From Fluviicola sp. XM-24bin1 (GTDB taxonomy: Bacteria > Bacteroidota > Bacteroidia > Flavobacteriales_D > Crocinitomicaceae), in the NCBI GenBank assembly GCA_003149635.1, contig QCWI01000003.1, forward strand, positions 186,001 to 250,000: DNA of 64,000 bases, given 5' to 3'. The position numbers were made by a program, and so were the translations under genes. Below are positions 18,399-25,634 of the stretch, piece by piece. The notes under the pieces are model-generated. The model ran no database searches. It was not told the origin of the DNA and worked only from the letters and a program-made list of their open reading frames with translations. The number at the start of each line of letters is the position of its first letter. The first letter of the stretch is position 1.

Positions 18399-19760
18399 TT
18401 ACGCAAACAACGCCTTTACCACCTCTACAATCGTTCCGCAGGGAACCAATTCTATTTTGTAGTCTTTTTGCGAGATGCCTTTGTTGTATTTCGAAAGGAT
18501 GATTTTCTCGAATCCGAGTTTTTCCGCCTCGTGGATCCGCTGATCAATACGATTGACAGGTCGAACCTCACCCGATAGTCCAACTTCTGCACACAGCGCG
18601 ATGTTATTGGATACCGGCATATCGGCATTGGAGGAAAGTACGGAGGCCACAACGGCCAAATCAATAGCTGGATCGTCCACTTTAATGCCTCCTGCGATGT
18701 TCAGGAATACGTCTTTTGCGCCCAATTTGAATCCACATCGTTTTTCCATGACGGCCAAGAGCATATTCAACCGTTTACTATCGAAACCAGTAGACGATCG
18801 TTGCGGAGTTCCGTACGCTGCCGTACTCACTAAGGCCTGAACTTCAATCATCATGGGGCGCATTCCTTCCAAAGTGGCTGCAATGGCAATTCCACTCAAA
18901 GAACTATCCGTATTTGTAATCAGAATTTCGGAAGGATTTTCTACCTGTCGTAGACCTGAGCCTAACATCTCGTAAATCCCCAATTCATTAGTGCTTCCAA
19001 AGCGATTTTTGATAGAACGAAGCAATCGATATACGTGATTGCGATCGCCTTCAAACTGCAATACCGCATCTACCATGTGTTCTAAAACCTTTGGCCCAGC
19101 GAGCGATCCTTCTTTTGTAATATGACCAATCAAAAAGACAGGAACGTTACTTTGCTTGGCATATCGAAGTAGTTGCGCTGTAGATTCTCTCACTTGAGAA
19201 ATACTTCCCGGCGAGCTTTCGATATGCGATGAGTATAAGGTTTGAATGGAATCGATGACCAATAAATCCGGTTGGGTTTGCTCGGCTTGTTTGAAGATGT
19301 TTTGAACGTTGGTCTCCGTCAGAATGAAACAATTCTCGTTCTGGATTCCGATGCGTTCGGCTCGCATTTTAATTTGCTGATCGCTTTCCTCCCCAGAGAC
19401 ATAGAGCACTTTCAGTCCTTTGGTGGAAACAGCCAACTGCAACAACAGTGTCGACTTCCCAATTCCGGGTTCACCACCAAATAAAATCAAGGATCCAGGC
19501 ACCAAGCCGCCTCCCAATACGCGGGTCAATTCGGCATCATTCAATACGATTCTAGGATGCTCTCTCTGATCGATTTGATCCAAAGATTGTGGCTGTGCAC
19601 TTTCCTTAGAACGCGAAAACGCGACTACTTGTGGCACTTGTTTTTGGATCAACTCTTCTACGAAAGTGTTCCATTCATTACACGACGGACATTTCCCAAG
19701 CCACTTGGGTGTCTCGTAGCCACAATTCTGACAAAAAAACGCTGATTTTACCTTAGCCAT
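18399..19760 (-). CDS. radA: DNA repair protein RadA
   Basis: This 453-residue RecA-like ATPase promotes branch migration during recombinational repair. An N-terminal zinc finger (C10, C13, C24, C27) is followed by a Walker A motif GEPGIGKST (96-104), Walker B LLVIDSIQT and the RadA signature KNRFG (251-255). A Lon-protease-like C-terminal domain follows with DLAVVASVLSS and GEVRPV. Length is normal. All motifs are intact. Confidence 0.96.
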   Translation of the reverse strand: MAKVKSAFFCQNCGYETPKWLGKCPSCNEWNTFVEELIQKQVPQVVAFSRSKESAQPQSLDQIDQREHPRIVLNDAELTRVLGGGLVPGSLILFGGEPGIGKSTLLLQLAVSTKGLKVLYVSGEESDQQIKMRAERIGIQNENCFILTETNVQNIFKQAEQTQPDLLVIDSIQTLYSSHIESSPGSISQVRESTAQLLRYAKQSNVPVFLIGHITKEGSLAGPKVLEHMVDAVLQFEGDRNHVYRLLRSIKNRFGSTNELGIYEMLGSGLRQVENPSEILITNTDSSLSGIAIAATLEGMRPMMIEVQALVSTAAYGTPQRSSTGFDSKRLNMLLAVMEKRCGFKLGAKDVFLNIAGGIKVDDPAIDLAVVASVLSSNADMPVSNNIALCAEVGLSGEVRPVNRIDQRIHEAEKLGFEKIILSKYNKGISQKDYKIELVPCGTIVEVVKALFA

Positions 19761-19836
19761 TTCGGACTTAAAGGTAATACAAACTGCTTTACGGTACGTT
19801 GATGTACCATATTAAAACCCGATATGTCGATTGGAT

Positions 19837-20046
19837 TTATCCTGCGAAAGACTTACGTCCCCATTTTTGGCACTTGCGCTTGCGCTTTTTGTTGATGCGC
19901 TTGTTTTTGCGGGCACCTTTTCCAGGGCCAGGATATACGCTTGAAATCGTTTGAGTTGCTTCTTTGGAAGCAGTTGTGGTGGTCATTTCAGCAGCTGACG
20001 CGGAGAACATCAACATAAGAAACGCCGAAGAAATAAGGAATTTCAT
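19837..20046 (-). CDS. Tiny exported highly cationic protein
   Basis: This 69-residue protein has a clear signal peptide (MKFLISSAFLMLMFSASAA). A short Thr/Ser-rich spacer is followed by a GPGKGARKNKR to KKRKRKCQKW tail with about 14 Lys/Arg in 28 residues, one Cys, and the end GRKSFAG. I do not recognise a named family. The strong positive charge outside the cytoplasm would bind LPS, nucleic acid or polyanions; a self-acting antimicrobial role is possible but not shown. A perfect -7 box (20106-20113) lies about 60 nt upstream, which supports expression. Confidence 0.6.
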   Translation of the reverse strand: MKFLISSAFLMLMFSASAAEMTTTTASKEATQTISSVYPGPGKGARKNKRINKKRKRKCQKWGRKSFAG

Positions 20047-20105
20047 ACTTCGAGTATTTTGAGTGTTGTTACACCACAGTAACGGAGAGATTACTATGAT
20101 ATTGC

Positions 20106-20113
20106 CAAAAGTA
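20106..20113 (-). promoter_or_regulatory. -7 box for the cationic exported protein
   Basis: On the minus strand TACTTTTG matches TAnnTTTG exactly. It lies about 60 nt upstream of the ATG at 20046 in a divergent intergenic region shared with the YceI gene. Confidence 0.4.
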
Positions 20114-20192
20114 ACATTTTCAGGTAGTTAAATATTGCAGATTGGTAAATTTTGTCAATTCGCTGCACAATTTGTCCGTTTTGGCCTCGTTC

Positions 20193-20226
20193 TTGTAAAA
20201 ATCTACCCGGGTTTCTATTACCTTTA
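20193..20226 (+). promoter_or_regulatory. YceI promoter containing the ATCTACCCGGGT element
   Basis: TTG (20193-20195), a 23-nt spacer and TACCTTTA (20219-20226) form the promoter. ATCTACCCGGGT (20201-20212) lies inside the spacer; its core ACCCGGGT is a perfect 8-bp palindrome. The same 12-mer, in the same orientation relative to transcription, lies in the promoter of the pirin-YceI unit at 37505-37516. Confidence 0.6.
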
Positions 20227-20250
20227 TTACATCATTAAAAACTTAGAAAA

Positions 20251-20760
20251 TTGAAAAAGATTATTGCTGCTGCGTTGTTCATGCTTCCAATGATGGGGAT
20301 GACGCAAGATTTACAAATAAACACAGACAAAGCTACGGTTACCTTCAACTTCGTGGCAGAAAACGTAGAAGGAACCGTGAGTGGTATTGACGCAACCATG
20401 TCGTTGAACCTTTCCGACTTGGGAAGCTCTGTCATTAAAGGAACAGCCGATGTTTCTACACTCTCAACAGGCACGAAAATGCGCGATAAGCATTTGAAAT
20501 CGAAGGAGTTTTTCCATGCTGAGCAGTATCCTAAAATGACATTTACTGGATCCTCTGTGGAGCAAAAAGGCGATCAGTACTTTGCGCACGGAACGCTTAC
20601 CATTAAAGGAATTACAAAAGATGTTTCTTTCTTGATGGTGATGAAAGACGGCATGTTGACTATGACTGCAACCATTAATGCAGCGGATTTTGAAGTATCA
20701 CCAAAGAAGTGGGAAAAAAGTCAAGTGGACGTTACGGTAAAAGTGCCGTTTAGCAGCTAA
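20251..20760 (+). CDS. Exported YceI family lipid-binding protein
   Basis: This 169-residue protein uses a TTG start, chosen because it alone gives the signal peptide (MKKIIAAALFMLPMMGMTQ). YceI proteins are periplasmic lipocalin-like beta barrels that bind polyisoprenoid-type lipids. Family features seen are TVTFNFVAENVEGTVSGI, the KMRDKHLKSKEFFHAEQYPKMTF block, TLTIKGITKDV and a C-terminal strand VDVTVKVPF. It differs from the cytoplasmic-type YceI at 36039, yet shares its promoter element, suggesting joint control. Confidence 0.9.
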   Translation: MKKIIAAALFMLPMMGMTQDLQINTDKATVTFNFVAENVEGTVSGIDATMSLNLSDLGSSVIKGTADVSTLSTGTKMRDKHLKSKEFFHAEQYPKMTFTGSSVEQKGDQYFAHGTLTIKGITKDVSFLMVMKDGMLTMTATINAADFEVSPKKWEKSQVDVTVKVPFSS

Positions 20761-20778
20761 GAAGACCAAAGAATATGA

Positions 20779-20810
20779 AAAAGGGGCGATTATTAGATCG
20801 CCCCTTTTTT
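20779..20810. terminator. Bidirectional terminator
   Basis: AAAAGGGGCGAT and ATCGCCCCTTTT form a perfect 12-bp stem around TATTAG, with A and T runs outside. It serves the YceI gene on the plus strand and the decayed T9SS gene on the minus strand. Confidence 0.9.
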
Positions 20811-20813
20811 GTT

Positions 20814-22838
20814 TTACTTCTGAATAATTAGTTTTTCCCGGTAGAGTTTCCCTTCACTTTCGATCTCTACAAGGTAGACACCTGAGGAAAGGTGTTCGAA
20901 TCGAACGAGTGCATCTCCGGTTATTTTCTCTTCCAAAACAATGGCTCCTGCAGGATTCAAAAAGCGGAGGATTCCATTTTGTTTTCCCTTCACAACCAAA
21001 TGATCTTTCGCCGGGTTTGGATACATTACCAATGGACTATCCTTCAATTCATCCAAACTAACATCCGACTCCAGCGTTAATGATAAAATAGCTGTACTGT
21101 CGCACCCATCAGGTTGCGGGAATGTCTGAACATATACACCGGAACTCGTATAAGTCTGTCCGTTCCAATCGTACGAGGAAATTTCGTTAACGAACAAGGT
21201 ATCCCCAACCGGCGCATGACTTCCATCGGTAACGGTATTCAATACTTGGTTGGTAGTGATTGGTGGATTGTAATCAAAGTAAATGTCCACTTGATTTGTA
21301 AATGCCGTTCCGTGCGGCAATCCTTGCGCCTGTTCAATTTCAAAGACGATGTAGCCCATACTTTCAAAGTCTCCCTGCGACTGCGGCGGTAGTTGGATGT
21401 CATCGAACTTGAAATCCAATGTTGTAGGCGTTACCCAATCAAGGTAAAAGTTGTCGGAAGATGCCACGACGCGAAGTGTACTAGGATCAAGATTCGGATC
21501 AATTTCATCACGAAGCCGCACATTGATAGCATTGGCTGTTCCTGTATTTTGGAAACGAATGGTGTAGGTCATCAACTGATCGTTCGGCACATATCCGATA
21601 TCGCAATCTCCCACAGGATATACCCTTTTGTCATTGGGGTCGTAGCTGGCTAAGACTGGGAATATGTAGTTTTTGGTGTTGTCCAATGGATTGGCGTCTC
21701 CCGTAATTGGAGTAATGTATGCATCAACGTGAGTCAGATCACCTGTCACTGCACTTTGACTCGTAAGCACATTCATGTTGATGATAAAATGTGGTCCGTT
21801 TTCGTACAAACTACTGTAATTGTACACAATGGAGTCGCTTGTAACTGATGCGGGCACGGGATTTGATGAAACGAACGAGAGGAGCGAATCCAATTTTATA
21901 ACGATTTCTCCTGATTGATCTGGACACCCCATATTATAGGCATCAAAGAGAATGGCTCCGAGCTGCCCTTGTTGTACAATCGTCTGCGATACAGCCTGAA
22001 TTCCGAGGTCGAAAGAAGCTGACGACATTTCGAGGTACACAGAGTCAGTACAAAGCAAGGTATTGGTAGAATCATACACCTCAACAGTGTACAAACTGTC
22101 TACGGTTCCGGCTACAGTCAAATCCAATGTGGTGTCACCAGTATTCCAGAGGTACGTCATGCCGGGCATAGCGCTGTAGACATTGATATTGTCTACACCC
22201 CAGTTATCACAACAGGTACCGCTTGAGTTTTGTTGAATCCAACGCAAGCTCGTATTGCTTGTTACAGCACTTTGAGGAATTGGAATTGTCTGCGTATTCC
22301 AAGATATATGGAGTAAAACCTGTGGCAACAGAACCAGAAGTTCCAGGGTTTTGTGGCAATTGAAAGCCTCCAGGAGAAAAGTACACAATTGGAATCCACG
22401 TAAGTCCCCCGTCTACACTGAATTGCAATTCAATTCCTTCATGAGCCAAGTCGGGCCCTTCGCAAGGGGCTGCACCACCTTGAACGGCATAAACGAAATC
22501 GAAGGTTAGGTAGCCACCTTGGGTAAAATCGAAGTCGCTGGTTTGAATGTACGGAGTGCTCGTACCTGAAGTCGATGCCTAGAAGTAAGGCGTGTTATCA
22601 ATACCAGAACCACATGGTTGAGCAAAAGCGGTTCCTCCAGAAGTTGACCAACCCGTAGGTAGCGTTCCGGAATTGAAATCTCCTAGCGTCTGACCATAGG
22701 AAATGCCAATTGATGGGACACCAAAAAATGTTGTTGGAAGCCCTGGACATGCCGTGAGTGTATCATTAAAGAAGTCGATGCACTGTCAAAACTAATTGTG
22801 GACAAGGCGCTGAATAGAATGAATAGCGATTTTTTCAT
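20814..22838 (-). pseudogene. T9SS cargo gene with two frameshifts and an in-frame TAG
   Basis: Start at 22838 (MKKSLFILFSALSTISF). A single missing base near 22786 would restore the signal-peptide end SFAQ and lead into CIDFFNDTLTACPG. The frame then runs to a TAG at 22581-22579 between PYF and ASTSGTST, where Trp is expected. Near 22310 a second shift joins VATGFTPYI to SWNTQTIPIPQS. The rest is intact: a SYDPNDKRV DUF7619-type domain, one GCDS repeat and a sorting domain from MYPNPAKDHL to KLIIQK. Restored length is about 675 residues. Three independent lesions make decay more likely here than in the other broken genes, though assembly error is possible. Confidence 0.75.
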
Positions 22839-22905
22839 TGCAGTAAGTTCATGTACAACCGTAATAGTGACGCTGTGCGGATAGAATTCGTTGCGTAGGT
22901 ATGGA

Positions 22906-24012
22906 TTAATACGTCATCATTTCCGAATCCACTTTCACCGCCCAAGCGTGTATTCCTCCTTCTAGGTTACTCAAATTATCGTATCCGTGTTGTTCTAGAA
23001 ACCCGATAACATTCGAACTTCGCATTCCATGATGACAGACCACAATTACTGGGCTATTTGTTGGGATTTCATCCAATCTTGAGGCGATTTGACGCATGGG
23101 AATGTGCAGGGCATTGTCGAAGGAACAAATCTCCAATTCGAAGTCTTCGCGGACGTCTAAAAGGGTGAATTCAGTATTGTTATCGAAAAGTGATTTTAGT
23201 TCGGGTGCTGAAATACGCGGCTCCAAAGTCTTTATAGTAGAACAAACATTCTCGTAAGTAAGCTCCAATTGTTTTCGCTCGAAATTCGATTCGACACGAG
23301 GCACTTGCATGGGAATGTTTCGGTTTTGAAGCAAGTCTGTGATTTCTATTACACCACTCAGGACATTTCCGATCCCCAAGATCATTTTAAGGCATTCCGT
23401 TGCCATTTTTGATCCGACGACACCAGGAAGAACGCCCAAAACGCCAACTTCTGAGCAGTTGGGTGCTCCCTCCGCAGACGGAGCCTTTGGATACAAACAT
23501 CGATACGACGGCCCATTTTGATAATTGAACACGGATACCTGTCCCTGAAACTTGAAAATCGATCCGTGAACGAATGGCTTCTTGAGAATCACGCAGGCGT
23601 CATTTACCAAATATCGCGTTGGAAAATTATCGGTTCCATCAATGATGATGTCATATTCCTGAAGCGTTTCCAATGCATTTTCGGTGCTCAAGGTTGTTGC
23701 ATGCGAAATAAAATTCACGTGCGGATTTAGTTGTCCTAGACGTGAGATCGCGACTTCAACTTTTGCTTGACCAATGTCGTTAGTTCCGTAAAGAACCTGA
23801 CGTTGCAAGTTGCTTTCGTCAACAACATCGCCATCCATGACGCCAATGGTGCCTACTCCAGCTGCGGTTAGGTATTGAAGTACGGGAACACCCAATCCGC
23901 CGGCGCCGACAACGAGCACTTTGGCTGATTTTAGCTTTTCCTGACCTTCCAATCCTACATTTTCCAATGAAAGATGACGGGCGTATCTTTTTATTTCGTC
24001 CTGATTGAGCAT
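22906..24012 (-). CDS. moeB: ThiF/MoeB-type adenylyltransferase fused to rhodanese
   Basis: This 368-residue protein has an E1-like domain (about 1-250) with the nucleotide motif VVGAGGLGVPVLQYL, the RQVLYGTNDIGQAKV stretch and DGTDNFPTRYLVND. The C-terminal 100 residues form a rhodanese domain with the active cysteine in VVCHHGMRSS. Such fusions adenylate the C-terminus of a small sulfur carrier (MoaD or ThiS) and supply persulfide sulfur for molybdopterin or thiamine synthesis. Which carrier is used cannot be read here. The thiamine-regulated locus next door (from 24318) makes a thiamine role possible, but the genes are divergent. Confidence 0.85.
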   Translation of the reverse strand: MLNQDEIKRYARHLSLENVGLEGQEKLKSAKVLVVGAGGLGVPVLQYLTAAGVGTIGVMDGDVVDESNLQRQVLYGTNDIGQAKVEVAISRLGQLNPHVNFISHATTLSTENALETLQEYDIIIDGTDNFPTRYLVNDACVILKKPFVHGSIFKFQGQVSVFNYQNGPSYRCLYPKAPSAEGAPNCSEVGVLGVLPGVVGSKMATECLKMILGIGNVLSGVIEITDLLQNRNIPMQVPRVESNFERKQLELTYENVCSTIKTLEPRISAPELKSLFDNNTEFTLLDVREDFELEICSFDNALHIPMRQIASRLDEIPTNSPVIVVCHHGMRSSNVIGFLEQHGYDNLSNLEGGIHAWAVKVDSEMMTY

Positions 24013-24141
24013 AATTTTAGGTTGTCCAAAAATACGTGTTTTAAACTATTGGGGTTCGAGAAGGTTGATAGTAATTCGGTAGGGTATTTTCGTAATTCGA
24101 CATTTAGCTTCGCTGCTGCCTGCGGCGGTCTATAATTAGAG

Positions 24142-24180
24142 AATTGTACAATTAGGTAATTAGGTAAATGTTTAATTACC
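24142..24180. repeat. AT-rich palindromes upstream of moeB and pnuC
   Basis: AATTGTACAATT (24142-24153) is a perfect 12-bp palindrome. GGTAATTA (24155-24162) and TAATTACC (24173-24180) are perfect 8-bp inverted arms. They lie in the 296-nt gap between divergent moeB and the PnuC-type gene, which otherwise holds no gene. Confidence 0.5.
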
Positions 24181-24303
24181 AAGTGTTAAAACACTAGGAG
24201 TCGTCAATCGAAACTCGTATTTTATAGAGTCAATGATGTGCATAATTCCTCAACACAAACCTTCCTCTGGAGTAAAACCCAACCCATCTCAATTCCTTTC
24301 TAT

Positions 24304-24311
24304 TACCTTTG
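24304..24311 (+). promoter_or_regulatory. -7 box of the pnuC-type gene
   Basis: TACCTTTG matches TAnnTTTG exactly and lies 6 nt before the GTG at 24318. If used, the transcript would begin at or next to the start codon. No clear -33 TTG is seen. Confidence 0.4.
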
Positions 24312-24317
24312 CCTCCA

Positions 24318-24974
24318 GTGGAAGAAGTGGGATTCTTTGAAACATTTTGGAATGGAGTACTGGCGACTTCACCGTTGGAGTGGACTGCAGTGCTGACCGG
24401 AATCGCATACGTCGTTCTGGCCTCTTATCGATCCATTTGGTGTTGGGTGTTCGCTTTTGTGTCATCTAGCATTTACGTGTTCATCTGTTTCAACTATGGT
24501 CTTTTCATTGAATCCGTGTTGCAATTGTTCTATGTGGCGATGGCCATTGTTGGTTGGGTTAGCTGGAACAAATCCGAGAACAAAGTAAAACCCGTCGGGG
24601 AGGATTTATTGGATAGTGCGATGGATCAGAAGAAGATTTTGATTCACACCTGGGGCTGGGAAATGCACGTGATGAATGTTATTGCAAGCGGATTACTCGC
24701 GTTCGCAGTAGGTTGGATTTTTAACAATTTCACGAATCAAGCGAACCCGTACATGGATGCCTTTACCACCGTTTTCAGTCTCGTGGCCACGTTCATGGTT
24801 ACCTTGCGCGTATTGGAAAACTGGATTTATTGGGTGATGATTGACCTCGTATCTATCTTTCTCTATTCGAGCCGAGAATTGTATTTGTCCTCCGTATTGT
24901 ATTTGTTGTTCACCATTCTTGCAGTCGTCGGCTTTGTCGCTTGGCTGAAAGAATACAAAGCGCAACGAGCATGA
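24318..24974 (+). CDS. pnuC: PnuC-family vitamin transporter
   Basis: This is about 218 residues with seven or so membrane helices: the FETFWNGVLATSPLEW start, ASYRSIWCWVFAFVSS, YGLFIESVLQLFYVAMAIVGWVSW and a C-terminal WIYWVMIDLVSIFLY. PnuC proteins move nicotinamide riboside, and close relatives (PnuT) move thiamine, by facilitated diffusion that is driven by phosphorylation inside the cell. The start is GTG 24318; a TTG at 24309 lies inside the -7 box. The kinase gene overlaps it by ATGA, fitting uptake coupled to trapping. The TPP riboswitch downstream favours thiamine; the NadR-like kinase favours nicotinamide riboside. Confidence 0.85.
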   Translation: MEEVGFFETFWNGVLATSPLEWTAVLTGIAYVVLASYRSIWCWVFAFVSSSIYVFICFNYGLFIESVLQLFYVAMAIVGWVSWNKSENKVKPVGEDLLDSAMDQKKILIHTWGWEMHVMNVIASGLLAFAVGWIFNNFTNQANPYMDAFTTVFSLVATFMVTLRVLENWIYWVMIDLVSIFLYSSRELYLSSVLYLLFTILAVVGFVAWLKEYKAQRA

Positions 24975-25480
24975 TTCGGATTGCATTTACAGGCCCAGAA
25001 TCCTCTGGAAAATCAACATTAGCGCAAGCTGTTTCTGAAACGCTCGGAGGAACTTATGTAGAAGAATACGCCCGCGTATATCTAGAAACAAATGGCCCTG
25101 ATTACGATGTGGATGATTTAGAAACCATAGTTCAAGGGCATTCTGAGGCGATCGTTAATTCTACGAATTCGCTCCAATTAATAGATACCGATTTCATTGT
25201 TTTCAAAATTTGGTCGGAGTATAAGTACGATGCTGCATCTCCATTGATTCATCGCTTGGTGAGTGAAAATTGGTTCGATTTACACATCTTGTGTGCTCCG
25301 GATATTCCTTGGGAACCCGATGAATTGCGTGAGAACCCCGATGATCGCGATGAGCTCTTTCTTCAGTACGTTGAGACACTGGAGAAATTCAAAAAGCCGT
25401 ATCTCATTGTGGAGGGGGCCCACCAGAAGCGATTGAAAAAGGTAACCGAAGCCATAAAGCAATTGCAAAGAAACTCGTAA
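24971..25480 (+). CDS. NadR-like P-loop kinase
   Basis: This 169-residue cytoplasmic protein starts at 24971, overlapping pnuC by ATGA. Walker A is GPESSGKST (residues 8-16). The order EYARVYLE, IDTDFIVFKIW, CAPDIPWEPDELREN and LIVEGAHQKRLKKV matches the ribosylnicotinamide kinase domain of NadR, without the adenylyltransferase or DNA-binding domains. It most likely phosphorylates the vitamin imported by the adjacent PnuC protein; nicotinamide riboside is the known substrate of the domain, and thiamine is the alternative suggested by context. Confidence 0.8.
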   Translation: MIRIAFTGPESSGKSTLAQAVSETLGGTYVEEYARVYLETNGPDYDVDDLETIVQGHSEAIVNSTNSLQLIDTDFIVFKIWSEYKYDAASPLIHRLVSENWFDLHILCAPDIPWEPDELRENPDDRDELFLQYVETLEKFKKPYLIVEGAHQKRLKKVTEAIKQLQRNS

Positions 25481-25494
25481 TTTTGTCCCGTCTC

Positions 25495-25614
25495 TAAGGG
25501 GTGCTATGTCGAAAGACAGGCTGAGATTATACCCATTGACCTGATCTGGATAATGCCAGCGCAGGGATTTGACTTAAAAGCTAATTATTAATTACACAGA
25601 GAATTAGCCCCTTG
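25495..25614 (+). promoter_or_regulatory. TPP (thiamine pyrophosphate) riboswitch
   Basis: The aptamer runs from about 25495 to 25568. It has the conserved P2/J element CTGAGATTATACCC and the pyrophosphate-sensor arm ACCTGATCTGGATAATGCC followed by AGCGCAGGGA, which are diagnostic of the THI element. GCCCCTTG (25607-25614) can pair with AAGGGG (25496-25501) of P1, giving a likely switch, and GCTAATT/AATTAGC (25580-25586, 25602-25608) can form an intervening hairpin. It controls only the TonB receptor downstream. Confidence 0.93.
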
Positions 25615-25634
25615 TTCTTGTTAACACATTTTCT

